From positions 8,680,001-8,744,000 of the forward strand of contig NZ_JAPEOK010000001.1 of the NCBI RefSeq assembly GCF_026341515.1: DNA of 64,000 bases. Reading direction: 5' to 3'. A program made the position numbers and the translations under genes. The notes under the pieces are model-generated. The model did no database searches and was not told the DNA's origin. It saw only the letters and a program-made list of their open reading frames with translations. Shown here piece after piece: positions 16,240 through 23,925 of the stretch (positions within the stretch are counted from its first letter, which is position 1; each line of letters begins with the position of its first letter). Source of the DNA: Streptomyces sp. NBC_00878 (GTDB lineage: Bacteria > Actinomycetota > Actinomycetes > Streptomycetales > Streptomycetaceae).

Positions 16240-17322
16240 TTGAAGCACCGACGCATACCCAAGCGGCGGGTCGCCGTGGCGGGTGCGGGCATCGCCGCAC
16301 TGGTCGTCGCGGGAGTCACCTTGCAGAGTGCGAACGCGAGTGAGGCCGCGCCCGCTCCCGAACTCAAGATCCTCTCGGTCACGGCGGCCGGAAAGCTCGC
16401 CTCGACGCTCGGCAAGGACCTCGGCGCGGACGCGGCGGGAACGTACTACGACGCAAAGGCGAAGAGCCTCGTCGTCAACGTGCTCGACAAGGCCGCGGCC
16501 GAAACCGTCGAGTCGGCCGGCGCCAAGGCCAGAATCGTCGAGAACTCCCTCGCCGAGCTGAAGGGCGCCCGTACGACCCTGAAGCAGGACGCGACCATCC
16601 CCGGCACCGCATGGGCGGTCGACCCGGCGACCAACAAGGTCGTCGTCACCGCGGACCGTACGGTCGCCGGTGCCGAGCTGACCAAGCTGACCAAGGTCGT
16701 CGACGGGCTCGGCGGCACCGCCGAACTCAAGCGCACGAAGGGGGAGTTCAAGCCCTTCGTCGCCGGCGGTGACGCCATCACCGGTGACGGCGGCCGCTGC
16801 TCCCTCGGCTTCAACGTGGTCAAGGGCGGCGAGCCGTTCTTCCTCACCGCCGGGCACTGCACCGAGGGGATCACCACCTGGTCCGACCCGTCCGGCACCG
16901 AGATCGGCTCGAACGCGGACTCCAGCTTCCCCGGCAACGACTACGGCCTGGTGAAGTACACCGCGGACGTGGACCACCCGAGCGAGGTGAACCTCTACAA
17001 CGGTTCCGCTCAGGCGATCACGGGTGCGGCCGAGGCGACCGTCGGGATGGAGGTCACCCGCAGCGGGTCCACCACCCAGGTGCACGACGGATCGGTGACC
17101 GGACTGGACGCCACCGTGAACTACGGCAACGGCGACATCGTGAACGGGCTCATCCAGACCGACGTCTGCGCCGAGCCCGGTGACAGTGGCGGGTCGCTCT
17201 TCTCGGGGAGCAGCGCGATCGGACTCACGTCCGGCGGCAGCGGTGACTGCACCTCCGGCGGGGAGACCTTCTTCCAGCCGGTGACCGAGGCGCTGTCCGC
17301 CACGGGTACGCAGATCGGCTGA
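16240..17322 (+). CDS. Secreted S1 serine protease, streptogrisin D type
   Basis: The TTG start at 16240 is favoured by AGGAGG (16227-16232) exactly 7 nt before it; a longer frame from 16138 lacks such support. Length is 360 residues. The Arg/Lys-rich signal peptide ends near ANAS (31-34), followed by a long propeptide (35-173) containing the alpha-lytic/streptogrisin pro-domain. The mature enzyme starts near VAGGDAI (174). The catalytic triad is His206 (TAGHC), Asp234 (NDYGL) and Ser316 (GDSGG). It matches streptogrisin D as I remember it, including KHRRIPKRR at the start. It is a paralogue of the protease at 12465. The 285-bp upstream gap contains a TTGTCAACGCG stretch that might be a promoter element. 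Confidence 0.92.
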   Translation: MKHRRIPKRRVAVAGAGIAALVVAGVTLQSANASEAAPAPELKILSVTAAGKLASTLGKDLGADAAGTYYDAKAKSLVVNVLDKAAAETVESAGAKARIVENSLAELKGARTTLKQDATIPGTAWAVDPATNKVVVTADRTVAGAELTKLTKVVDGLGGTAELKRTKGEFKPFVAGGDAITGDGGRCSLGFNVVKGGEPFFLTAGHCTEGITTWSDPSGTEIGSNADSSFPGNDYGLVKYTADVDHPSEVNLYNGSAQAITGAAEATVGMEVTRSGSTTQVHDGSVTGLDATVNYGNGDIVNGLIQTDVCAEPGDSGGSLFSGSSAIGLTSGGSGDCTSGGETFFQPVTEALSATGTQIG

Positions 17323-17340
17323 CGGTTCCACTGAGTTCGG

Positions 17341-17373
17341 ACCCCGTTCCCACCGGCCTGGTGGGGGCGGGGT
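17341..17373 (+). terminator. Hairpin after the streptogrisin D-type gene
   Basis: ACCCCGTTCCCACC (17341-17354) pairs with GGTGGGGGCGGGGT (17360-17373), 14 pairs including two G-U, with a 5-nt loop, 19 bp past the stop. Downstream (about 17403-17440) is a short GGTTCGAAG tandem repeat. Confidence 0.7.
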
Positions 17374-17540
17374 TCTCGTGTTGTGCGGGGTGTCTGCGGG
17401 TTCGTTCGAAAGGTTCGAAGGGTTCGAAGGGTACGAAGGGGTGCCGCGGTGCTTCTCAGCAGCGCATCCCGGCAACGCGTCCGGCAGCGCATCCCGGCGC
17501 ACATCCCGTACGGCAGGTGGGGTGTGCGTGGCCGACTGCT

Positions 17541-17767
17541 TCACGCGGCGACCTTGGCGATGAACGCGGTGAGTTTCGCGACGGACGGCCCTCCAGCTCG
17601 GCGGCGAGGTAGGCGCGGTCGGGGGCCTGGGGGTCGCGCCAGCCCAGGAAGTCCAGGTCGTCCCAGGGCCGCTCGGCCAGGTGGCGGGGGACGGGCAGCC
17701 GCTTCACCTCGCCCTTGGTGCAGTTCACGAACGCGGTACGGATCTCTTGCTCGGTCAGCGAGTTCAT
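17541..17767 (-). pseudogene. FBP-domain protein gene with an internal deletion
   Basis: From the ATG at 17767 the first 59 codons read as the N-terminus of an actinobacterial FBP (fusidic-acid/EF-G-binding treble-clef) protein: MNSLTEQEIRTAFVNCTKG, PWDDLDFLGWRDPQAPDRAY, AAELEGRP. The sequence then jumps, in another frame, to the usual C-terminus (VAKLTAFIAKVAA and stop at 17541). About 80 codons of the usual roughly 165, including the zinc-binding cysteines, are missing and the junction is out of frame. The intact upstream ORF as read would run on into meaningless residues. The gene is divergent from a TetR-family regulator with a palindromic operator between them, so the regulator may have lost its target. 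Confidence 0.7.
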
Positions 17768-17780
17768 GAGCGGCAGGCTA

Positions 17781-17805
17781 ATTTGCCTAAAGGCATTAGG
17801 CAAAT
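17781..17805. promoter_or_regulatory. Palindromic operator for the TetR-family regulator
   Basis: ATTTGCCTAA (17781-17790), 5 nt, then its exact reverse complement TTAGGCAAAT (17796-17805), lie in the 71-bp divergent gap. The AT-rich arms stand out from the surrounding GC-rich DNA. Confidence 0.7.
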
Positions 17806-17838
17806 GCATAATAGCTTTCGCTGAATGAGAGGAACGTT

Positions 17839-18408
17839 ATGGTTCGAGCGGGACTGACGCCGGAGCGCCTGACCTGGGCGGGAGCGGAACTGGCCGACGA
17901 GGTCGGCTTCGACCAGGTGACCGTCTCGGCGCTCGCCCGGCGGTTCGACGTCAAGGTCGCGAGTCTGTACTCGCACCTGAAGAGTTCCCAGGACCTCAAG
18001 ACCAGGATCGCCCTGTTCGCACTGGAGGAACTCGCCGACCGGGCCGCCGACGCCCTGGCCGGGCGGGCCGGCAAGGATGCCCTGGCCGCCTTCGCGGACG
18101 CCTACCGCGACTACGCCCGGGAGCACCCCGGCCGCTACGCCGCCGCCCGCCTCAGGCTCGACCCCGAGACGGCGGCCGCCGGCGCCGGGGTACGGCACGC
18201 ACAGATGACACGGGCGATCCTGCGCGGCTACGACCTGACGGAGCCGGACCAGACACACGCGGTCCGGATGCTGGGCAGCGTCTTCCACGGCTACGTCAGC
18301 CTGGAGCTGGCCGGAGGCTTCAGCCACACCGCCGTCGACTCGCAGGAATCCTGGGCCTGGACCCTGGATTCGCTCGACGCTCTGCTGCGCAACCGGGCTG
18401 TGTCCTGA
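17839..18408 (+). CDS. TetR/AcrR family transcriptional regulator
   Basis: This 189-residue regulator has an N-terminal helix-turn-helix (about 6-50: LTPERLTWAGAELADEVGFD, TVSALARRFDVKVASLYSHL) and a C-terminal ligand domain of the WHG type (MLGSVFHGYVSLELAGGF). Its start lies 71 bp from the divergent FBP pseudogene, with a 25-bp palindrome between, consistent with autoregulation and control of that gene. GAGAGGAACG stands upstream of the ATG. The ligand is unknown. The SGNH hydrolase 95 bp downstream on the same strand may be co-transcribed. Confidence 0.88.
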   Translation: MVRAGLTPERLTWAGAELADEVGFDQVTVSALARRFDVKVASLYSHLKSSQDLKTRIALFALEELADRAADALAGRAGKDALAAFADAYRDYAREHPGRYAAARLRLDPETAAAGAGVRHAQMTRAILRGYDLTEPDQTHAVRMLGSVFHGYVSLELAGGFSHTAVDSQESWAWTLDSLDALLRNRAVS

Positions 18409-18502
18409 CCGGAGGGGGCCGTATCGCCGGAGGCGGCGGCCTGCCGCGCCGTGCACGGGCGGATCCCCACCATCCGAAGATCTTGATCAACAGGCTGAGG
18501 CA

Positions 18503-19678
18503 ATGAACGCTGAACACGACTGGATCACCACACCTGTCACCGCGGACCTGCTGCGCGGTTTCCTCGACGTGGAATCGACCGCGCACGGCCTGCTGCCGCA
18601 TCGGCTGCCCGCTCGGGCGCGCCGGCAGATTCCCGACGACCGACTGGCCGTGGCCGAGGCCCAGCCCTCCGGCGTGCGGTTGGCCTTCCGTACCCGGGCC
18701 ACCACCGTCGAACTGGACACGCTGCCCACCAAACGGGTCTACCGAGGTTTCCCGGCCCCGGCGGACGGCGTGTACGACCTGCTGGTCGACGGCCGTCTCG
18801 CTGCCCAGGCCACGGTGGCCGGCGGCAACGTCCGCACGATCACCGACATGGTCACCCAGTCCGTCGAACTGAGTGAAGGACCCGCGGGCACCGCCCGGTT
18901 CACCGATCTGCCGACGGGCGACAAAGACGTCGAGATCTGGCTTCCGTACACGGAGATCACCGAGTTGATCGCCCTGCGCACCGATGCCCCGGTCGAGCCG
19001 GCGCCGGACAGCGGGCGCAAGGTGTGGCTGCACCACGGCAGTTCCATCAGCCACGGCTCGAACGCCGCCCACCCGACCGCCATCTGGCCGGTCCTGGCCG
19101 CGGCCCGGGGCGGCGTGGAGTTGGTCAATCTGGGGTTCGGCGGCAGCGCGCTGCTCGACCCGTTCACCGCCCGTGCGATGCGGGACACCCCCGCGGACCT
19201 GATCAGCCTCAAGATCGGCATCAACGTCGTCAACGCCGACGCGATGCGCCTGCGCGCCTTCATCCCCGCGGCCCACGGCTTCCTCGACACCATCCGCGAG
19301 GGGCATCCGACCACGCCGCTGCTGGTCGTGTCCCCCGTCCTGTGCCCGGTCCAGGAGGACACTCCCGGTCCCCTCGCGCCCGACTTCGACGGCGTGACCC
19401 TGCGGTTCAAGGCCACGGGCGATCCAGCCGAACGCGCCGCCGGGCGCCTGACGCTCACCGTCATCCGCGAGGCCCTCGCCCGGATCGTCGAACAGCGCGC
19501 GGCTGACGACACGAACCTGCACTACCTCGACGGCCGTGACCTCTACGGCGAGAAGGACTACGCCGAATTCCCGCTGCCCGACGAGATCCACCCCGATCCG
19601 GCAGGACACCGCCGCATCGGCGAGAACTTCGCACGGCTCGTGTTCGGCGACGGGGGCCCGTTCGCCGGGCCGGTCTAG
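18503..19678 (+). CDS. SGNH/GDSL-type hydrolase (Lipase_GDSL_3-like)
   Basis: This 391-residue enzyme has an N-terminal beta-rich accessory domain (1-165; YRGFPAPADGVYDLLVDGRL) and a C-terminal SGNH domain. The nucleophile block is WLHHGSSISHGSNA, the oxyanion Gly block LGFGGSALLDPF, the Asn block LKIGINVVN, and the Asp/His block DEIHPDPAGHRRIGENFA near the end. There is no signal peptide, so it is presumably cytoplasmic. Related proteins are acyl or acetyl esterases acting on carbohydrates. It follows the TetR regulator and may belong to that regulon. Confidence 0.88.
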   Translation: MNAEHDWITTPVTADLLRGFLDVESTAHGLLPHRLPARARRQIPDDRLAVAEAQPSGVRLAFRTRATTVELDTLPTKRVYRGFPAPADGVYDLLVDGRLAAQATVAGGNVRTITDMVTQSVELSEGPAGTARFTDLPTGDKDVEIWLPYTEITELIALRTDAPVEPAPDSGRKVWLHHGSSISHGSNAAHPTAIWPVLAAARGGVELVNLGFGGSALLDPFTARAMRDTPADLISLKIGINVVNADAMRLRAFIPAAHGFLDTIREGHPTTPLLVVSPVLCPVQEDTPGPLAPDFDGVTLRFKATGDPAERAAGRLTLTVIREALARIVEQRAADDTNLHYLDGRDLYGEKDYAEFPLPDEIHPDPAGHRRIGENFARLVFGDGGPFAGPV

Positions 19679-19679
19679 C

Positions 19680-19750
19680 CAGTACGAGGGCCGGTTCAGC
19701 AGTACCAAGTACGGTCTGGCAGTTCTAAGTACGGTCTAGCAGATCTAAGG
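19680..19750. repeat. 20-bp degenerate tandem repeats
   Basis: Units begin at 19680, 19700, 19720 and 19740 (partial). The second and third share AGTACGGTCT and most other positions. They fill the gap between the SGNH stop and the ComB-like gene. Confidence 0.7.
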
Positions 19751-19788
19751 CCGAGCCAGCGGTCCGCCATATTAATCGTGTCCTTCGG

Positions 19789-20556
19789 ATGATCCAGGAG
19801 CCTCAGAATGGCGCGATGGACCATCACTTCGTTGGCATCCCGGAGTTGACCGGCGTTCCCCGTGTCGCAGTCGTCATCGACGTCATGCGCGCCTTCACCG
19901 TGGCTGCCTGGGGCTTCTCGCGTGGCGTCGAGAGGATCGTCCTGGCCTCGACGGAGAGTGAGGCACTTGCCTTGAAGGAGAGTCACTCGGGTTGGCTGGC
20001 TCTGAAGGACGGACCTCCGGCAGCGGGCTTCGACGCGGTGAACTCACCCGGCTTGCTCAGGTCACGCGATTTCGCCGGCCGCACGCTGGTGCAGAAGACG
20101 ACGGCAGGAACCGTGGGCGCGCTGGCCGTCGCGAACGCGCCGCTGGTCCTGTGCGCGAGCTTCGTGGTGGCCGGCCCGACCGCGCGGTTCCTGCGGACGT
20201 TCCCGCAGACCAAGGATTCCGGTCCGGTGACGTTCGTTGTCACCGGCGAGGGAGGCCAGGCCGAAGAGGACCTGGCCTGCGCTGAATACATTGCTCAACG
20301 CATGGCCGGGGGTGATGTCGAGGCGGCCCCGTATCTCCACCGCGCGAGGACTTCTCGTGCCGCGGCAGACCTGGCCGGTGGGCTGCGGAGCGGATACCAC
20401 CCGGACGATGTCGATCTCTGCCTGGAAATCGACAGGTTCTCCTTTGCGATGGTGGCTCGCCAGGAAGAGTCTCTGACGGTGCTCCGTCCCGTCCCGTCCT
20501 GGCCCGTCGCGTCCCGTTCCGTCGCGGGCAGCGGGAAGGACCCGGGGTCTCCTTGA
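19789..20556 (+). CDS. 2-phosphosulfolactate phosphatase (ComB)-like protein
   Basis: This 255-residue protein matches the ComB family: [20 protein letters not shown] near the N-terminus with the metal-binding Asp, and the [20 protein letters not shown] block. In archaea ComB dephosphorylates 2-phospho-3-sulfolactate for coenzyme M synthesis. Streptomyces does not make coenzyme M, so the bacterial role is unclear, perhaps in sulfolactate metabolism or as a generic phosphatase. Starts at 19789 or 19816 are possible; neither has a well-spaced ribosome site. The C-terminal 25 residues ([15 protein letters not shown]) come from a repetitive GTCCCGTC stretch and look like an extension. Confidence 0.75.
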   Translation: MIQEPQNGAMDHHFVGIPELTGVPRVAVVIDVMRAFTVAAWGFSRGVERIVLASTESEALALKESHSGWLALKDGPPAAGFDAVNSPGLLRSRDFAGRTLVQKTTAGTVGALAVANAPLVLCASFVVAGPTARFLRTFPQTKDSGPVTFVVTGEGGQAEEDLACAEYIAQRMAGGDVEAAPYLHRARTSRAAADLAGGLRSGYHPDDVDLCLEIDRFSFAMVARQEESLTVLRPVPSWPVASRSVAGSGKDPGSP

Positions 20557-20622
20557 CCTGAAGTGCGATTGAGTTTCTAGCGTGTCCTCAAGTTGATCAT
20601 CTGACGACAGGAGAACACGCCC

Positions 20623-21456
20623 GTGATCCTCGTGACCGGAGCCACCGGAAACATAGGACGTGCCCTGCTGAGGGAGTTGCAGGCATGCGGCGCGGGGCCG
20701 CTGAGAGGGCTCACCCGTGATGCCGCACGGGCCACATTCCCTCAAAACGTCGAGGCCGTTGAGGGCGATTTCGCGGAGCCGGAGTCATTGAAGCCCGCTC
20801 TGGAGGGGGTGCGTTCGCTGTTCCTCGTGTCGCGTCTGGGTTCGGATGCCGACATCCTCGACGCCGCCCAAGCGGCGGGTGTGGAGCATGTGGTGCTGGT
20901 GTCGTCCATCACCGCCCAGACCCATCCGCACCTGGGGCCCGCAAAGGAAAACCTGGCGGTCGAGCGGCTGCTCAAGGAAAGCGGTATGGCCTGGACGATT
21001 CTGCGGCCGACTCAGTTCGCCTCGAACGCTCTGATGTGGGCCGCGTCGATCCGTGACCGTGAGGCGGTCCGTGCGCCGTATGCGGACACCGGGCTGCCCA
21101 CGATCCACCCCGCCGACATCGCGTCGGTGGCGCGGGCGGCTCTGACCGAGCCTGGCCACCAGGGGCGGACGTATGCCCTGACCGGTCCGGAGCCGGTGAC
21201 CGCCCGGCAGCAGGTCGAGGCCATCGCGGCAGCACTCGGGCGGGATGTGCCCTTCATGGAGATCAGCCGGCAGGAGGCTCACGCTCGGATGGCCGCGGTC
21301 TTCGGGGACGAGGCCGCGGATGCCGTGCTCGATGTCACGGGCGGAGACGTCAACGACGAGCTGCTGGCGGTGCGCGACACGGTGTCACGGGTCACCGGCT
21401 CCCCGGCCAGACCGTTCCAGCAGTGGGCTGCGGAGAATGCCGGCATCTTCCGCTGA
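20623..21456 (+). CDS. NmrA-like NAD(P)-binding oxidoreductase/regulator
   Basis: This 277-residue Rossmann protein is of the atypical short-chain dehydrogenase (NmrA/HSCARG) family. The GTG start, with GACAGGAGA upstream, gives MILVTGATGNIGRALLREL, containing the GxxGxxG dinucleotide motif. Further family marks are GVEHVVLVSSIT, WTILRPTQFASNAL and HPADIASVARAAL. The YxxxK catalytic pair is not evident, as in NmrA types that sense redox cofactors or reduce quinones or azo dyes. It stands alone between the ComB-like gene and an alpha/beta hydrolase. Confidence 0.88.
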   Translation: MILVTGATGNIGRALLRELQACGAGPLRGLTRDAARATFPQNVEAVEGDFAEPESLKPALEGVRSLFLVSRLGSDADILDAAQAAGVEHVVLVSSITAQTHPHLGPAKENLAVERLLKESGMAWTILRPTQFASNALMWAASIRDREAVRAPYADTGLPTIHPADIASVARAALTEPGHQGRTYALTGPEPVTARQQVEAIAAALGRDVPFMEISRQEAHARMAAVFGDEAADAVLDVTGGDVNDELLAVRDTVSRVTGSPARPFQQWAAENAGIFR

Positions 21457-21483
21457 GACACCCGGCCCGTCGGCCTCGACGGT

Positions 21484-21521
21484 GCCATCCGCGCCCAACG
21501 ACGCCATCCGCGCCCAACGAC
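21484..21521. repeat. Perfect 19-bp tandem duplication
   Basis: GCCATCCGCGCCCAACGAC at 21484-21502 is repeated exactly at 21503-21521. Confidence 0.95.
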
Positions 21522-21563
21522 AAACGACATCGCATCCGGCCACGGAGGCTCCGTAAAAACCCG

Positions 21564-21593
21564 TTGGCGGACCTCGGCGACCACTGCTACTTT
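21564..21593 (+). promoter_or_regulatory. Promoter before the 17-residue leader ORF
   Basis: TTGGCG (21564-21569) and TACTTT (21588-21593) are 18 nt apart, placing the transcript start about 30 nt before the small ORF at 21631. Confidence 0.5.
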
Positions 21594-21630
21594 TCCGGAG
21601 GCCGTGCGAGAGAACGAGGAGGTGGTACCC

Positions 21631-21684
21631 GTGAACACAGTATCGACATGGGTGCTTCCCTCCGGGGTCACGGTCGGGCGATAG
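21631..21684 (+). CDS. Very small ORF (candidate leader peptide) before the hydrolase gene
   Basis: GTG at 21631 opens an 18-codon ORF, MNTVSTWVLPSGVTVGR, ending in TAG. GAGGAGG lies 7 nt before the start, a stronger ribosome site than that of the following gene. It begins about 30 nt after a plausible promoter and ends 39 bp before the hydrolase start. A short, strongly translated ORF in a 5' leader suggests translational or attenuation control. It could also be the truncated head of a lost gene. Confidence 0.45.
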   Translation: MNTVSTWVLPSGVTVGR

Positions 21685-21723
21685 GTCGTCCGGGAGCGCC
21701 ATTCCAGAGCACTCCCGAAAGGC

Positions 21724-22452
21724 ATGACCATGCAATTCACTTCCGAGCAGCGCCTCGACGACGGCGTCCTCGAACGCGAATTCACCCTCGGCGAGATCCC
21801 CGGCACCCTGTGGACGCCTGAGTCTCCCGCGCCGGCCCCGCTGATCCTGATGGCCCACAACAACGGCCTGCCCAAGAGCCAAGCCCGGCTGGTGGCCCGG
21901 GGGCGGCACACAGCGGCGTACGGCTACGCGGTGGCCACCATCGACGCCGCCGGGTGCGGTGAGCGGCCCCGTTCCGCCGCCGACGAGCAGACCCGCGCCG
22001 ACCTCCGCCGGGCGATGCAGGCCGGCGAGCCGGCAGATGAGATCTTCGAGTCCCTCGTCGGCCCGCTGGTCGAAAACGCGGTCCCGGAATGGCGGACCAC
22101 TCTGGACGCCCTCCTTGCGCTGCCCGAGATCGGCGGCCCGGTCGGGTACTCGGGGTGGATGGCTCTCGGCATCCGACTCGCGGTGGTCGAGCCGCGCATC
22201 GCCGTCGCCGGGTTCTTCGCCGGGGGTTTCGTGCCCCGCGCCCAGCGCGAGGAGGCCCGGCAGGTCACCACTCCGCTGCTGATGCTGCTGCAGTGGGACG
22301 ACGAAGGGAATCCCCGGCAGCGGGCCCTGGACCTCTTCGACGCCTTCGGTACCAAGGAGAAGACGCTGCACGCCAATATGGGCGGGCACACCGGCACCCC
22401 GTGGTTCGAGGGGGAGGACGCGAACCGGTTCTTCGGCCGGCACCTGAAGTAA
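21724..22452 (+). CDS. Alpha/beta hydrolase family protein
   Basis: This 242-residue protein has an alpha/beta hydrolase fold: LILMAHNNGLPKSQARLVAR (oxyanion region), GYAVATIDAAGCGER, a nucleophile-like GYSGWMALGIRLA (Ser in GYSGW), QWDDEGNPRQRALDLFDAFG (acid) and a terminal GGHTGTPWFE (His). The nucleophile elbow G-x-S-x-G is modified to GYSGW. No signal peptide is seen. ATG at 21724 or 21730 could start it; GAAAGG is just upstream. The substrate is unknown. A translated leader ORF and promoter precede it. Confidence 0.8.
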   Translation: MTMQFTSEQRLDDGVLEREFTLGEIPGTLWTPESPAPAPLILMAHNNGLPKSQARLVARGRHTAAYGYAVATIDAAGCGERPRSAADEQTRADLRRAMQAGEPADEIFESLVGPLVENAVPEWRTTLDALLALPEIGGPVGYSGWMALGIRLAVVEPRIAVAGFFAGGFVPRAQREEARQVTTPLLMLLQWDDEGNPRQRALDLFDAFGTKEKTLHANMGGHTGTPWFEGEDANRFFGRHLK

Positions 22453-22480
22453 GGCCGGGCCGCCTGGCCGGCCGCAGACG

Positions 22481-22640
22481 CTAGGCGCTGCCGGCCAGGA
22501 TGCCGCTCACCGAGGACAGGCCCCGGCCCTCCTCGATGACGGCGCCCGGCAGATGCACAACCGCCCCGATCGCGGCGGTACCGTCCATCGACGGTACCGG
22601 CCGGTCGGGGCGGCGCCCGGCCACCAGCGCCTCCACCAGC
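22481..22640 (-). pseudogene. Possible 3' remnant of an oxidoreductase-like gene
   Basis: In one minus-strand frame ending at TAG (22481-22483) the sequence reads QLVEALVAGRRPDRPVPSMD, GTAAIGAVVHLPGAVIEEGR and GLSSVSGILAGSA. It resembles the tail of a Gfo/Idh-type dehydrogenase or similar enzyme. There is no start or upstream coding sequence before the divergent VanX-like gene. Confidence 0.3.
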
Positions 22641-22657
22641 TGGGTCCAAGGAGAGAG

Positions 22658-23317
22658 ATGCGTATGAACGAGATCGTGCTGATGTCAGATCCAAAGATCG
22701 CGGCGATCCCTGTAACCGACTGCGGTGAACCGCTCGTTGACGTCCGGCTTGGGGGATCCCTTGCTGTCGATTCTCGCAGGGTCGATGAATCAGGAGCCTT
22801 CGCGCATCTGCGAGAAGGGGTTCTGACCCGTCTTCTCAAGGCTCAGCGGCTGCTCCCGGACGGCATCCGGCTGCTGTTCATCGAGGGCTACCGGCCGCCC
22901 GCGCTGCAGCGCCACTACTTCGAGCGCTACGCCAACGAACTGCAGGCCGACAATCCGAGCTGGTCGCCGACGCAGCTTCGCGACGCCGCGAGCCGGTACG
23001 TATCTCCGCCGGAGATCGCGCCTCACAGCGCCGGTGCCGCGGTTGACCTCACCCTCATCTCCGCCGCCGGGCGGGAACTCGACATGGGAACTCGGGTGAA
23101 CGCCAACCCGGAGGAGAGCGACGGCGCTTGTTACATGGACGCCGGTAACGTCAGCTCCGAAGCGCGGGCCAACCGGCGGGTGCTCGGTGACGCACTGACC
23201 GCTGTGGGCCTGGTCAACTACCCCACCGAGTGGTGGCACTGGTCCTACGGCGACCGATACTGGGCCCTTGCCACCGAAGGCGACAGCGCGATGTATGGGC
23301 CTCGGGAACTCGGTTGA
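22658..23317 (+). CDS. VanX-like D-Ala-D-Ala dipeptidase
   Basis: This 219-residue zinc peptidase of family M15D has the zinc-ligand motif APHSAGAAVDL (His and Asp), the catalytic/third-ligand block YPTEWWHWSYGDRYWA (Glu and His), and an arginine-bearing FIEGYRPPALQ. VanX/DdpX enzymes hydrolyse D-Ala-D-Ala, either for glycopeptide resistance or for salvage. No vanH, vanA or vanRS genes are near, so salvage of wall peptides is more likely; an M19 dipeptidase lies two genes on. AAGGAGAG precedes ATGs at 22658 and 22664, and either may be used. Confidence 0.88.
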   Translation: MRMNEIVLMSDPKIAAIPVTDCGEPLVDVRLGGSLAVDSRRVDESGAFAHLREGVLTRLLKAQRLLPDGIRLLFIEGYRPPALQRHYFERYANELQADNPSWSPTQLRDAASRYVSPPEIAPHSAGAAVDLTLISAAGRELDMGTRVNANPEESDGACYMDAGNVSSEARANRRVLGDALTAVGLVNYPTEWWHWSYGDRYWALATEGDSAMYGPRELG

Positions 23318-23346
23318 GCTGCGCGAGACGGACATGTACTGCCACG

Positions 23347-23871
23347 ATGATCTCCATGTCGGCTTCGGTCATACCCCTCGCGCAGTACACCAAGGCGGAA
23401 CGTGACGAGATCACCGGCGGTGCCGTCGATCCATCCAGGGTGGCTGCAACCGGCCTGACATGGCTCGACAAGGAAGTGCACTTCGGTGTCAAGCAGCAGG
23501 GCCGTCTGGTGGCGCACGCCGGATTGGTTGAGGTACCGGTCTCAGTCGGTGCTGTCCGACTGCAGGTGGCCGGCCTCGGCGCCGTCATCGTGGCACCCGG
23601 CCTGAGAGGACAGGGGCTGGCACGCCTGGTGGTCACGGCCGCTATGGATCACGCCCGCGGCCTTGGCATCGAACGGGGGCTGCTGTTCTGCTGGCCGGAT
23701 CTGATTCCGTTGTACGAGCGGATGGGCTGGCGGGCCCTGCCCGATGACGATGTGCAGGTCCAGCAGCCCGACGGGCCGGTCCGCATGCCGTTGCGGGCCA
23801 TGTGGACGCCGCTCGCAGACGGCGCGGAATGGCCGGCCGGGCAGGTACGTCTTCTCTCCCTTCCCATGTGA
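23347..23871 (+). CDS. GNAT family N-acetyltransferase
   Basis: This 174-residue protein has the acetyl-CoA binding core VAGLGAVIVAPGLRGQGLARLVV (V/I-x-x-x-x-R-G-x-G) and a following ALD helix, then LLFCWPDLIPLYERMGW, the GNAT C-terminal beta-bulge region. ATG at 23347 was chosen over upstream frames that overlap the VanX-like gene; ATG 23356 is an alternative. Substrate unknown. It begins 29 bp after the VanX-like stop and may be co-transcribed. Confidence 0.82.
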   Translation: MISMSASVIPLAQYTKAERDEITGGAVDPSRVAATGLTWLDKEVHFGVKQQGRLVAHAGLVEVPVSVGAVRLQVAGLGAVIVAPGLRGQGLARLVVTAAMDHARGLGIERGLLFCWPDLIPLYERMGWRALPDDDVQVQQPDGPVRMPLRAMWTPLADGAEWPAGQVRLLSLPM

Positions 23872-23925
23872 GGAGCGGCGGGCCGGCCTGAGCAAGGGCG
23901 GAGTTCGGGCTAATCGCAGTTCGGG

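Noticed and set aside
15958..17544. 528-codon minus-strand frame opposite the streptogrisin D-type gene, with an LTRVDKSLSHHVD stretch reminiscent of leader peptides
   Set aside because: The similarity is partial, there is no short ORF with a proper start and stop, and the frame is antisense to a well-supported protease.
23214..23636. Minus-strand frame over the GNAT gene
   Set aside because: No recognisable domain and opposite to a clear acetyltransferase.
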